A program made the position numbers and the translations under genes. Shown piece by piece: positions 36,601 through 44,420 of a DNA stretch of 64,000 nt. Origin of the DNA: Goekera deserti (lineage in GTDB: Bacteria > Actinomycetota > Actinomycetes > Mycobacteriales > Geodermatophilaceae); the NCBI RefSeq assembly GCF_010685995.1, contig NZ_JAAGWK010000005.1, positions 248,001-312,000 on the forward strand, in the 5' to 3' direction. The notes under the pieces are model-generated. The model was given only the letters and a program-made list of their open reading frames with translations. It was not told the origin of the DNA and did not search any database. Position 1 is the first letter of the stretch, and every line of letters begins with the position of its first letter.

Positions 36601-37449
36601 TCAGGCGGCGCTGGTCACCAGCGAGCAGCCCGACGTGCCGACGGCCTCGACGGCGAACCCGAGCTGGGACAGCAGGTCGGCGACGGCCACGTTCATCGTC
36701 GACTGCACGGCGCTGCCCAGGGCGCTGCCGCGGACCTGCTCCACGCCCATCCGCTCGTGCTGGTGCCAGCTGACCAGCACCCCGCCGTGGCCGGGTGAGA
36801 GGCAGACGCCCCCGGCGGCGCCGTCCCCGGCACAGTCGTGCAGCGGCAGGCCGGCCTCCACCAGGGCGGCGGCCACCTCGACGACCAGCGTGGTGAGCGC
36901 GTCGTCGTCGGTGAGCAGCTCGTCCCAGACGTCGCCCAGCCGGTCCAGCTGCTCACCGAGGGCGACCAGCCATGCCTGCTCGGCGGGCTGCTGGCGGCGG
37001 ACCCAGGTGCCGTCGGGCCGCAGGACGCCGTGCTCGACGCGGGCACCGATCGGGGCGTCGTCGGCGAACGTGGCCCACTCGGCGGCGATCCGGTCGGGGA
37101 AGGGCCCGGCCACGACCCGGATGCCGGGGGCGTCCGCGGTGTCGTCGAGCAGCCACCAGGCCGGGGGCGACGCCGGCTCGCCCAGCCGACGACCGGCCGG
37201 GTGGTGGGCGACACCGACGGCCGAGCGCTGCGCGGCCGGCTGCTGCCCGCCGTCCGCGGCGGCCGGGGCCCGCTGCGCGCCGGAGTGGGTCACGGCGTCC
37301 TGCGGGCCGGCAGCGGGTGCGGTGGCGCGCGCCGCGCGCACCTGGTTGCGCTCGAACTCGTAGCGGGCGGTGGAGCTGGCGCCGAGGACGACGACGAGGA
37401 CAGCGAGCACGCAGAAGCCGACGACGGCGACGAGGGGCCAGAGCAGCAT
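36601..37449 (-). CDS. Membrane-anchored hypothetical protein, STARYE family
   Basis: About 282 residues. The N-terminus MLLWPLVAVVGFCVLAVLVV is a membrane helix followed by SSTARYEFERNQ, matching the small protein at 11601-11780. An Ala/Pro/Gln linker (45-95) leads to a cytoplasmic C-terminal domain containing GPFPDRIAAEWATFADDAP and VCLSPGHGGVLVSWHQHERMG, with no recognised family. A GTG at 37452 directly precedes the ATG at 37449, and AGGTGG lies just upstream. The shared anchor with a different cargo suggests a modular family. Function unknown. Confidence 0.75.
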   Translation of the reverse strand: MLLWPLVAVVGFCVLAVLVVVLGASSTARYEFERNQVRAARATAPAAGPQDAVTHSGAQRAPAAADGGQQPAAQRSAVGVAHHPAGRRLGEPASPPAWWLLDDTADAPGIRVVAGPFPDRIAAEWATFADDAPIGARVEHGVLRPDGTWVRRQQPAEQAWLVALGEQLDRLGDVWDELLTDDDALTTLVVEVAAALVEAGLPLHDCAGDGAAGGVCLSPGHGGVLVSWHQHERMGVEQVRGSALGSAVQSTMNVAVADLLSQLGFAVEAVGTSGCSLVTSAA

Positions 37450-37985
37450 CACGCCACCTGCCCGGCAACGGTCGTGGGGCGGGCGCTCGGGTCACCGGTC
37501 CTGCTGCGCCAGGTGGCAGGGGGCGGTGCGGGCAGTGCGGTGGGCGCGTTCACGCGAGCTCCTCGGGCGGTCCCGTCGCGGCTGGGGAGTGCCGCTGACG
37601 TGTGCAGAACGTAGGCGCCACGGCGGGCCCGACGACGCCCCGGACGGCGTCGGTGACGGGCCCGACACCCAATCGTTGCGCTACCCGCCGCAGCAGCCGA
37701 CGACCCGCATCGAGGTCGCCGCCTTGTCGACACGGCCCAGACCCAGGATCAGGGAATGCCCAGCTCACGGCCGAGTCGACATGGTTGTGACGGTCGCCGT
37801 GGAACGGCCGTCCGGGGGCGCGGCGTGGCGCTGGACCGGCGCGCCGGACGACACCCGCGGCCGCCCGCGCACGGGATGACCCGGCGCGCCGGTTGGTCAC
37901 GCTCAGCGACGTCGGCGGCCCGCCGGCGACGCCAGTGCGAGCGGCCGGTGCGACTGCCCGGCGTGGCCGTCCACCGGATCCGCCG
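37450..37985. other. Intergenic stretch without a supported gene
   Basis: About 536 bp. Short open frames exist on both strands, but none has a ribosome site together with G/C-biased third positions. One minus-strand stretch (about 37560-37715) has a protein-like look but mixed codon use. No tRNA, clear terminator or repeat was seen. It must contain the promoter of the gene at 37449. Confidence 0.5.
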
Positions 37986-38486
37986 TCACGGCACCGGGTC
38001 GGCCGCGATGTCCTCCAGGGCCGCGACCACCGCCTCCAGCGGCTGGGTCGTGACGAGCTCGTGGTCGGCACCGGCACGCAGCAGCGGCTCCACCTCGGCG
38101 AGGTCGGCGGCGATCCGCGCGCGGTCCTCCGGACGTCGTCCGAAGGGGTTGGCGCGGTCGGCGACCCGGGCGAGGAGCACGTCGAGCGGTGCGCTGAGCA
38201 GCACGACGGCGTCGAAGCGGTCGTAGAGCGTGCCCTGGTTCGCCACGCACCCGGCGACGAACAGCCGGCCCGCCCGGTGCCCGGCCAGCAACGCCGAGAC
38301 CCGCTCCAGGTCCCACGTCGGCTCGGCGCCGTCCGGCGTGGCGACGATCCAGCCCGGGTCGTCGGTGTCCACCACCCGGTGGCCCCGCCGGGCGAGCTCG
38401 GCCAGCACCGTCGACTTCCCGGTGCCGGACATCCCGGTCACCAGGACGGCGGAGCGTCGGACTCTGAGGCTCGGGTCCACGGTCAC
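37986..38486 (-). CDS. P-loop kinase-like ATPase (AAA family)
   Basis: 166 residues with Walker A at the start (LVTGMSGTGKSTVLAELARRG), then HRVVDTDDPGW (acidic residues typical of small-molecule kinases), a lid region with RANPFGRRPEDRARI, and a C-terminal helix. The pattern is that of shikimate-kinase- or dephospho-CoA-kinase-like enzymes, but the substrate is unknown. The start is GTG 38486 or GTG 38480; neither has a strong ribosome site. It lies 53 bp downstream of the GPP34 gene, in the same direction. Confidence 0.8.
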   Translation of the reverse strand: MTVDPSLRVRRSAVLVTGMSGTGKSTVLAELARRGHRVVDTDDPGWIVATPDGAEPTWDLERVSALLAGHRAGRLFVAGCVANQGTLYDRFDAVVLLSAPLDVLLARVADRANPFGRRPEDRARIAADLAEVEPLLRAGADHELVTTQPLEAVVAALEDIAADPVP

Positions 38487-38539
38487 AGCCCAGCACGACG
38501 GGCGGGGACCACCGCCAGGGGTCCCGGCTGCGCGGCCGG

Positions 38540-39136
38540 TCAGCCACCGTCGCTGGCGGCCTCGACGTTGTCGCGGACGTGCCGGACGACGAGCTCCACG
38601 AGCGGGCGCAGCGTCGCCGTCGCCCGCAGCAGCTCGTGGCTGGGCCTGGTCCGCCCCGCGTCCAGGACGCCCAGTTCCCCGGCGCAGGCTGCCAGCGCCG
38701 CGTCCGCCGGCCCCCACCCGGGGTGCCATGACGTCGCCGCGTCCCGCTGTGTCCTCTCGACCGTCTCGTCGCGGTACCGCGGCCGGAGCCGGCTCCCGGT
38801 ACGCGTCCAGCTGCCCCGCCGGACGTGCTCGGCGGCCAGGTCGAACTGGTCCACCCGCCCCCGCCGCAGCAGCGTCACCAGCGGCCGGCCGGGCGCGTGC
38901 AGCAGACGGTCTGCCGGGGGGAAGCCGGTCGGCCGGACGTCGTCGCCGGCGACGTCCCCGCGGACGGCCGTCGGGCGGCGGAGGGCCACGTCGAGGAGCA
39001 ACGCCCCCCGGACGGCGATGCCGAGCACCAGGTCGTCGCTCAGCCGCCCGGTGGCGCCGAGCGCCAGGCTGGTCAGCCTCAGCGAGATCGCGTCGTCCCA
39101 CTCCGCGTCCACGGACGACAGCATGCTCGTCGTCAC
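38540..39136 (-). CDS. GPP34 (GOLPH3/VPS74-like) family protein
   Basis: 198 residues. ISLRLTSLALGATGRLSDDL followed by VLGIAVRGALLLDVALRRP is the characteristic start of the GPP34 fold, and a long C-terminal helical part follows. Eukaryotic GOLPH3 binds phosphatidylinositol 4-phosphate; the role of the many actinobacterial homologues is unknown, though membrane association is plausible. The GTG at 39136 and the ATG at 39124 are both possible starts. Two tall palindromes lie about 155-215 bp upstream. Confidence 0.78.
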   Translation of the reverse strand: MTTSMLSSVDAEWDDAISLRLTSLALGATGRLSDDLVLGIAVRGALLLDVALRRPTAVRGDVAGDDVRPTGFPPADRLLHAPGRPLVTLLRRGRVDQFDLAAEHVRRGSWTRTGSRLRPRYRDETVERTQRDAATSWHPGWGPADAALAACAGELGVLDAGRTRPSHELLRATATLRPLVELVVRHVRDNVEAASDGG

Positions 39137-39152
39137 GTCGGCGCCGGGGCGC

Positions 39153-39278
39153 TCACGCGTCCAGGCTGGTGAGCCAGTCCGTCAGGAGCGCGTCGACCTC
39201 GTCGGTGCCGCTCCTGACGGACTCAGTGACCGGTGGTGCGAGCGGTCCGAGGAGCGAGCTGGAGTCGCACGAGACAGG
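39153..39278 (-). other. Possible remnant of a truncated gene
   Basis: Reading toward the GPP34 gene, the frame ending at the TGA at 39153-39155 gives VTESVRSGTDEVDALLTDWL-TSLDA. This has good coding bias over its last ~25 codons, but an in-frame stop lies at about 39279-39281 and there is no start codon. It ends 16 bp before the GPP34 start. It may be the 3' end of a lost upstream gene of the same operon. Within it, AGTCCGTCAGGAGCG (39176-39190) is the inverted complement of 39209-39223, a 15-bp stem. Confidence 0.25.
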
Positions 39279-39290
39279 TCACGGTCTCCG

Positions 39291-39353
39291 CGCCGACGTT
39301 CCCGCGGGAACGTCGGCGAGCCTCGGATCCCGACCGCGTTCCCGCGGGAACGC
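39291..39353. repeat. Two tall palindromes with a shared core
   Basis: A 28-nt perfect palindrome (39291-39318; left half CGCCGACGTTCCCG) and an 18-nt perfect palindrome (39336-39353) share the core GTTCCCGCGGGAAC. Their centres are 40 bp apart. They lie between tRNA-Lys and the GPP34 gene and are read by transcription leaving the tRNA. They could be terminator hairpins or paired operator sites. Confidence 0.7.
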
Positions 39354-39425
39354 CGCAGCCGCCGATGCACCCGCCGCGGGGCGCCCTGCAACCAGCAGGA
39401 AGACCGCTCCGCCGGTCGAGCGCGG

Positions 39426-39498
39426 TGGGCCCCGTGGGGATCGAACCCACAACCCGCGGATTAAAAGTCCGCTGCTCTGCCAGTTGAGCTAGAGGCCC
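39426..39498 (-). tRNA. tRNA-Lys (anticodon TTT)
   Basis: A 73-nt cloverleaf. The acceptor GGGCCTC pairs with GGGGCCC, the anticodon stem is GCGGA/TCCGC with loop CTTTTAA (anticodon TTT), and the T arm is GTGGG-TTCGATC-CCCAC. The discriminator base is A and CCA is not encoded. It reads lysine AAA codons, which are rare in such a genome. Confidence 0.95.
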
Positions 39499-39551
39499 GC
39501 GGCGGCCCCGAGCCCGGAGCCGACGCCCGCCAGTGTGCCAGCCGGGGCTGC

Positions 39552-40409
39552 TCAGCCGGCCGCGCACGCCCGGAGGTCGTAGGCCTGCAGCACCGCCCGG
39601 GCGGCGTCGTCGACGGGCAGGTCGACGGCGACCGGCGGCCGGTCGCCGACCACCACGGTCAGCGGGAACACGAACGGCTTCTTCGCGTCGGCCAGCGCGT
39701 GCGGGTCGCAGCGGGCGGCGGTGAACGCCACCGGCAGCTCCAGCGCCGGCCGGCCCGCGGCGAGGCTCGCGGGCAGCTCACCGGTGGGGTCGGCGTGGTA
39801 GAGCACGCTGCCGCCCAGCGCGGTCACCTGCACCGGTTCGTCGCCCGCGCGGCGGGTGAGCAGCACGGTCCCGGTGACGGCGTCGCCGGTGTCGGTGAGC
39901 GGGGTGAGCGTCACCGTCACCGCGGCGGCGAGCTGCTGGCGGGCGCACTCCTCGTCGAACACCTGCTGCAGCGTGCCGCCGGTCAGCGGCACCAGCACCT
40001 GCGCGGTGGAGCCGTCCGCCCGGCGCAGGTCCAGCGCGGCACCCGCCGGCCCGGCGGTGTCGGCACAGCGGGCACTGCCGTACCGCACCGGCAGGTCGAT
40101 CGTCCGCCCGGCATCGATGTCGACGTCCACGGCGCGGGACGGGTCGGCGTCGAAGCCCGGTGACCGCAGTGCCACCGAGGTCACCGTGAACGGGCCGTCG
40201 CCGGTGTTGGTCACCCGCAGCTGGAACTGCCCGCCCACCGCCTCGTCGGTGCGCAGCCGCACCACCTCGGCCGAGATGCCGGGCACGGCCGGCAGCGACG
40301 CGACCACCGACGACGACGACGGGGCGGCGGGTTCGGCCGCCGGGGACGAGCAGCCGGCCACCGCCAGTGCCACCAGCAGCAGCACACACCGGACGCCGGC
40401 CCCGCTCAT
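39552..40409 (-). CDS. Putative lipoprotein with a two-part beta-rich exported region
   Basis: 285 residues. The signal MSGAGVRCVLLLVALAVAGC ends in a lipobox (VAGC). A short Ser/Ala/Pro linker leads to a beta-rich region in which two halves look alike: TNTGDGPFTVTSVALRSPGF with the cysteine-containing SARCADTAGPAG, and later VQVTALGGSVLYHADP with AARCDPHALADAKKPF. This suggests a duplicated domain, each half with one or two cysteines. No family is named. The ATG at 40409 is chosen for the signal peptide. Confidence 0.75.
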   Translation of the reverse strand: MSGAGVRCVLLLVALAVAGCSSPAAEPAAPSSSSVVASLPAVPGISAEVVRLRTDEAVGGQFQLRVTNTGDGPFTVTSVALRSPGFDADPSRAVDVDIDAGRTIDLPVRYGSARCADTAGPAGAALDLRRADGSTAQVLVPLTGGTLQQVFDEECARQQLAAAVTVTLTPLTDTGDAVTGTVLLTRRAGDEPVQVTALGGSVLYHADPTGELPASLAAGRPALELPVAFTAARCDPHALADAKKPFVFPLTVVVGDRPPVAVDLPVDDAARAVLQAYDLRACAAG

Positions 40410-40441
40410 GCGGCGGAGCGTAGGCCCGGGCAGCGGGCCGG

Positions 40442-41329
40442 TCAGCCCTCCCGGTGCCGCCCGGCCAGCCGCGCCAGCACGTGACCGGCCTCGGTGCGCA
40501 CCTCCAGCGGCTCCTGGGGCACGCCGGCCGGGCCCCGCACCGCGTCGCCGCCGTCCAGGTCGAACGCCGACTCGTGCCACGGGCAGACCAGGCAGTCGCG
40601 GCCGCCCACCTGCTCCACCCGGCCCTCGAACAGCGGCCCACCCAGGTGCGAGCACGCGCCCAGGAACACGCTGACCCGGCCACCGCGGCGCACCACCACC
40701 AGCGGCACGGGTGACCCGGCGGCGTCCCCGGTGCGCAGCGCCGGTCGCCCCTCGGGCAGGTCGTCCATCGGGCCCAGGTCGATCCAGTCGTGGCCGAGGG
40801 TCCGGGCCGCCGTCACCGAGTGCGAGGCCCCGGAGGACTGCGCGTAGGACATGTGACCGCCGATCGCCGCCGACCCACCGGCCAGCGTCAACCCGGCGTA
40901 GCTCAGCACCAGGCCGAGCCCGCCGGCCCCACGCCGGCGGGCGCGCAGCGACCCGACGTACAGCCCGAGCGCGACGACGTTCATCCCGGCGTGCAGCAGC
41001 CCCAGCCGGCGCACGCCCGGGTCCTGTTCCGACCAGTCCGCCGCACCGGCCATCGCCGTCGGCACGCTCGCGGCCACCCCGGTGGCGATCAGCGCCGTGG
41101 CGGCACGGCGGGTGGTGGGCAGCAGGTCCAGCACGCCGGCCGACAGCCACGTGCCCACCGGCACCTGGGCGAGCACCGGGTGCACCGGGTGGCCCAGCCA
41201 CGTGCCGTGCAGCGCGTCCTTGAGCGCCTGCGGCCGCAGCACCGCGTTCACCGCGCGCTGCACCGGGCTCACGACCCTGTCCATCGACGAGACGTCGGCG
41301 ATCCGGTCCAGCACGCTCAGCAGGCTCAT
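40442..41329 (-). CDS. DUF2231 membrane and Rieske iron-sulfur fusion protein
   Basis: 295 residues: an N-terminal DUF2231 membrane region (about 30-165, about four helices, opening with GHPVHPVLAQVPVGTWLSAG) fused to a Rieske [2Fe-2S] domain (about 180-290). The cluster ligands are visible as ACSHLGGPL and CPWHESAFDLDGG (Cys-x-His and Cys-x2-His). The arrangement suggests membrane-bound electron transfer, but no partner oxidoreductase or cytochrome is adjacent. It lies 32 bp upstream of the lipoprotein gene (39552), in the same direction. Confidence 0.9.
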   Translation of the reverse strand: MSLLSVLDRIADVSSMDRVVSPVQRAVNAVLRPQALKDALHGTWLGHPVHPVLAQVPVGTWLSAGVLDLLPTTRRAATALIATGVAASVPTAMAGAADWSEQDPGVRRLGLLHAGMNVVALGLYVGSLRARRRGAGGLGLVLSYAGLTLAGGSAAIGGHMSYAQSSGASHSVTAARTLGHDWIDLGPMDDLPEGRPALRTGDAAGSPVPLVVVRRGGRVSVFLGACSHLGGPLFEGRVEQVGGRDCLVCPWHESAFDLDGGDAVRGPAGVPQEPLEVRTEAGHVLARLAGRHREG

Positions 41330-41381
41330 GCGCCGCCCCTACCCTGCCGCTGCCCCGTCGACGCGCAGGTCGACCGCCCCT

Positions 41382-41873
41382 TCAGCCCAGCTCGCTCCAG
41401 TCCGCGCCGTCGACCGACGCGGCGATGGCAGCAGCCCCCAGCCGGTTGACCAGCAGCCCCACCTCGAACAGCGAGACCTGCGCGTCGGCCACCAGCGCGG
41501 CGGTGAGCTCCGCCGCGACCTCGCGCAGCTGCTCGGCCGGCGCGGGGGCGTCGTCCGGGAGCGGGTCGTCGGGCAGGCTCACCCACTGCTCGTCGACCTC
41601 GTCGATCAGCGTGGGCAGCCGCCGCATCAGGTCGTAGCAGTCCACCGCCAGCCGCCACCGCGCCCGCGCGGCGACGTCCGGCGCCGACCGGTCGGCGCTC
41701 GCTGCCCAACGCAGCAGCCGCACCACGTCACCCCACACGGCGTCGGAGACCACGCAGCGGACGGCGTCGGCCCCCGCTGGACGGCGGGCCAGCACCACGA
41801 GCCGGGCGACCTCGGGGTGGAACAGCCAGTCCGTCGGCGAGGTCGGGACGTCCGGTCGGTCCAGGGTGCCCAT
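41382..41873 (-). CDS. Hypothetical protein
   Basis: 163 residues, helical, acidic, with no signal or membrane segment. Visible features are PTDWLFHPEVARLVVLARRP, RARWRLAVDCYDLMRRLPTL and an acidic Pro-rich stretch DDPLPDDAPAPAEQL. The start MGTLDRPD (ATG 41873) is chosen over longer readings because upstream sequence is AT-richer and promoter-like. No family recognised. It is divergent from the GtrA gene and upstream of the Rieske gene by 52 bp in the same direction. Confidence 0.7.
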   Translation of the reverse strand: MGTLDRPDVPTSPTDWLFHPEVARLVVLARRPAGADAVRCVVSDAVWGDVVRLLRWAASADRSAPDVAARARWRLAVDCYDLMRRLPTLIDEVDEQWVSLPDDPLPDDAPAPAEQLREVAAELTAALVADAQVSLFEVGLLVNRLGAAAIAASVDGADWSELG

Positions 41874-41936
41874 GTGCGGATGATCGGCGGACCGGCTGTG
41901 CGTAAAACGGCTGACGTGCTGTGGGCTTCCTGACAG

Positions 41937-41977
41937 TCTCATCCCGAGGGGTCGGGAAGATCTCATCCAGAGGGGTC
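41937..41977 (+). promoter_or_regulatory. Direct repeat in the divergent promoter region upstream of the GtrA gene
   Basis: TCTCATCCCGAGGGGTC (41937-41953) and TCTCATCCAGAGGGGTC (41961-41977) match in 16 of 17 positions and start 24 bp apart. They lie in a 210-bp, comparatively AT-rich gap between divergent genes. Binding by a regulator is an inference. Confidence 0.4.
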
Positions 41978-42085
41978 AAGAGAACCGTTCCGCATCCCGA
42001 TGGTGGGAATACACAACCGGTGTCCAGGTTGGATGCGAAGTACCCTCAGGCCACACCCGTCACAGCGCAGTCGACCGGAGCACCC

Positions 42086-42760
42086 ATGACCTGCCCCACC
42101 CGCTACGCCGCCACCGCGGTGGACGTGCTGGGTCACGGCGTGGCGCGGGCGTGGGCGGCGTGCAGCAGAGCGGTGCGGTCGACGGGGTCACGGGTCGCCG
42201 GGTTCCTCCGGGGCAGCAGCACCGCCTCCCAGTTCGTCCGGTTCACCTTCGTCGGCGGCGTCTCCAGCGCCGTCTACGTGCTGCTGTTCCTGCTGCTCAG
42301 CGGCGTCGACGCCCAGACGGCGAACCTGGCGGGCGCGATCGGGTCGACCGTGTTGGCCAACGAGCTGCACCGGCTGCTCACCTTCCAGGCCGGCGGCCGG
42401 GTCACCTGGCTCACCGCCCAGCTCGAGGGCGGCGGGCTGGCCGTGGTCGGCCTCGTCGCCACGTCGGTCGGCCTGGCGGCACTCACCCAGGTCGTCGGCG
42501 AGACCTCCGCGGTCGTGCAGCTGCTGCTGATCGGCGCGGTCACCGGCAGCATCGGCCTGGTCCGCTTTGTGGCCCTGCGCGCCTGGGTGTTCAAGCCCGC
42601 GCCCGCCACCGGCGCCCCGGCCGCCGAGCAGCCGTCACCGGTCGCGGTGCCGGCCGCGTCGGCTGCCCGCGTGCCCTCGCCCCAGTCGACCCGGCCGGAG
42701 CTCACCACCGTCGGCGCCCGCACCGGGCGTGGCCGCGTGGGCACCGGAACCCCCGTCTGA
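42086..42760 (+). CDS. GtrA family membrane protein
   Basis: 224 residues: a basic N-terminus of about 45 residues, four helices of the GtrA fold and a Pro/Ala-rich tail. Family segments are QFVRFTFVGGVSSAVYVLLF, NLAGAIGSTVLANELHRLLTF and IGLVRFVALRAWVFK. GtrA-type proteins are thought to move polyprenyl-phosphate-linked sugars across the membrane for cell-surface glycan modification. No glycosyltransferase is adjacent here. GGAG lies about 6 nt before the ATG at 42086. Confidence 0.88.
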   Translation: MTCPTRYAATAVDVLGHGVARAWAACSRAVRSTGSRVAGFLRGSSTASQFVRFTFVGGVSSAVYVLLFLLLSGVDAQTANLAGAIGSTVLANELHRLLTFQAGGRVTWLTAQLEGGGLAVVGLVATSVGLAALTQVVGETSAVVQLLLIGAVTGSIGLVRFVALRAWVFKPAPATGAPAAEQPSPVAVPAASAARVPSPQSTRPELTTVGARTGRGRVGTGTPV

Positions 42761-42835
42761 CCCACCCGGCGCAACACCCCGGGCGCCGTGCGCCGTCCTC
42801 TGCGCCGGCTGTGCGGGCGCCCTAGGGTCCTCGGC

Positions 42836-43156
42836 ATGACGACGACCCGCACCCGCCTGGTCCTCGGACCCCTCGCCGGCGCGCTCGCCGTGCTGTCGCT
42901 GACCGCCTGCACGTCGAGCAACGTGAGCTGCTCCGGCGGCTCCTGCACGGCCAGCCTGTCGGGCGAGGACGCCTCCGCGGAGATCCTCGGCCAGTCGCTG
43001 GCCTTCGCTGGCACGACCGACGGCCGGGCCGAGCTGCGCGTGGGCGACCAGAGCGTCTCCTGCTCCCAGGGCGAGAGCGTGCAGGCCGGGCCACTGTCCA
43101 TCACCTGCACCTCGGTCACCGACGACGGCATCGAGGTCACCGCCAGCCTCAGCTGA
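42836..43156 (+). CDS. Small putative lipoprotein
   Basis: 106 residues. The signal peptide ends LSLTAC (lipobox). The mature part is small and beta-rich, with cysteines in NVSCSGGSC, SVSC and ITC that could make two disulfides. The ATG at 42836 follows TAGGGT (42823-42828) by 7 nt with no ribosome site, which suggests a leaderless transcript. Function unknown. Confidence 0.75.
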   Translation: MTTTRTRLVLGPLAGALAVLSLTACTSSNVSCSGGSCTASLSGEDASAEILGQSLAFAGTTDGRAELRVGDQSVSCSQGESVQAGPLSITCTSVTDDGIEVTASLS

Positions 43157-43172
43157 CCACGACCGGCGGGGG

Positions 43173-43793
43173 TCAGCCGGCGTCGGCCACGTCGACCACC
43201 ACCCTCGTCGGCCCGGTCAGGGTGAAGACCCGGAACGGGGCACGCGCCGACGTCCCGACGAAGGCGGTGGACAGGCCCTCGAAGGTCGCATCGAACACCA
43301 CCCCCGCCACGCGACCGGTGTCCGGGGCGGTGAGCGGCTCGGGCCCGGACCACTCCGTCACGCCCGTCTCGTACGGGTAGCCGACGCCGCCGAGCGTCAC
43401 CTGGAGAACCTCGGCTCCGGGCACGTCGACCACCTCACCGCTGCCCTGCGACGTCGCCTGCTCGGCGTAGCGCACGTCCCAGCTGGGCTCTCCGGTGCCG
43501 CCGAACTCGAACACCACGCGGTCGAAGCCGTCCTGCGCCGCCACCCGGACGTCGGAGACGGTCAGCCCGCCGCCGGCCACCGGCCCGCCGTCGCTGGCGT
43601 CCGGCTCGGCGTCCGCGGGGAAGGGGGGCTCGCCCGTGACCGCCGGCCCTCCCGGTCCGCCGGACGACGGCGCTGCCGGCGACGGGGAGGCAGTGGCGCT
43701 GCCGGTCGCGCCGGCGTTCTCGGTGCCCTGGTCGGCCGTGCAGCCCGCGGCCAGTACACCCGCGACGACGAGGACGGCGTAGGGACGCTTCAT
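43173..43793 (-). CDS. AMIN-like domain lipoprotein
   Basis: 206 residues. MKRPYAVLVVAGVLAAGC is a lipoprotein signal. A Pro/Ser/Gly linker (about 25-75) leads to an AMIN-like beta domain: LTVSDVRVAAQDGFDRVVFEF, GEPSWDVRYAEQA, and the end PFRVFTLTGPTRVVVDVADAG. AMIN-type domains place proteins at the cell envelope, possibly by binding peptidoglycan. The gene converges on the small lipoprotein gene at 42836. Confidence 0.85.
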   Translation of the reverse strand: MKRPYAVLVVAGVLAAGCTADQGTENAGATGSATASPSPAAPSSGGPGGPAVTGEPPFPADAEPDASDGGPVAGGGLTVSDVRVAAQDGFDRVVFEFGGTGEPSWDVRYAEQATSQGSGEVVDVPGAEVLQVTLGGVGYPYETGVTEWSGPEPLTAPDTGRVAGVVFDATFEGLSTAFVGTSARAPFRVFTLTGPTRVVVDVADAG

Positions 43794-43945
43794 GCCGTCA
43801 GCTTGTCACCGTCCGCACACGCTGCGTGCGTCATCCGAGCTCGTGTCCGCCGGCCGACACCGCGGACACGGCGGACACTCCCAGGGGGGTGGTCACGGGG
43901 ACCGGAGGGGCCATGTATGGTTCTCACTGCCTCCAGCGACCACGA

Positions 43946-44018
43946 GCCCCCATCGTCTAGCGGTCCAGGACGCCGCCCTTTCAAGGCGGTAGCACGGGTT
44001 CGAACCCCGTTGGGGGCA
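43946..44018 (+). tRNA. tRNA-Glu (anticodon TTC)
   Basis: 73 nt. The acceptor GCCCCCA pairs with TGGGGGC, the anticodon stem is CCGCC/GGCGG with loop CTTTCAA (anticodon TTC), and the T arm is ACGGG-TTCGAAC-CCCGT. Discriminator A, CCA not encoded. First of three clustered tRNA genes on this strand. Confidence 0.95.
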
Positions 44019-44070
44019 CGCAGTACGGCACGATCGCACAGCTCCTCAGCACTGCACAGCACCACATCAA

Positions 44071-44144
44071 GGCCCTGTAGCGCAGTTGGTTAGCGCGCCG
44101 CCCTGTCACGGCGGAGGTCGCGGGTTCGAGTCCCGTCAGGGTCG
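44071..44144 (+). tRNA. tRNA-Asp (anticodon GTC)
   Basis: 74 nt. The acceptor GGCCCTG pairs with CAGGGTC (one G-U), the anticodon loop is CTGTCAC (GTC), and the T arm is CGGG-TTCGAGT-CCCG. Discriminator G. 52 nt after tRNA-Glu, probably on one transcript. Confidence 0.95.
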
Positions 44145-44182
44145 CCAGCAGGCGCCAGCGCACGACGCTGGCCCCGGTGCTG

Positions 44183-44256
44183 GGCCAGGTAGCTCAGTCG
44201 GTACGAGCGCTCGCCTGAAAAGCGAGAGGTCGGCGGTTCGACCCCGCCCCTGGCCA
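44183..44256 (+). tRNA. tRNA-Phe (anticodon GAA)
   Basis: 74 nt. The acceptor GGCCAGG pairs with CCTGGCC, the anticodon stem is CTCGC/GCGAG with loop CTGAAAA (GAA), and the T arm is GGCGG-TTCGACC-CCGCC. Discriminator A. Third of the tRNA cluster. Confidence 0.95.
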
Positions 44257-44420
44257 CCCCTCCACGCACGACCGGCCGCGAGCCCACCCCGCAGTGCCGA
44301 CCCGCCAGCGTCGTCCACCGGCACCCTCACACCCTGGCCACAGGCGAGCCCCAGGCCACGCCGTACCGCCGCACCCATCGTCCTCGGTGACCGACGCCGT
44401 CGACCAGGGGAGAAGCCGCG

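Noticed and set aside
37560-37715. Protein-like minus-strand stretch in the 536-bp gap
   Set aside because: Mixed third-position bases, no start codon with a ribosome site and no recognisable family.
44130-44260. LexA-like GTTCGA sequences near the tRNA genes
   Set aside because: They are the TTCGA T-loops of the tRNAs, without the opposite TCGAAC half at the right spacing.
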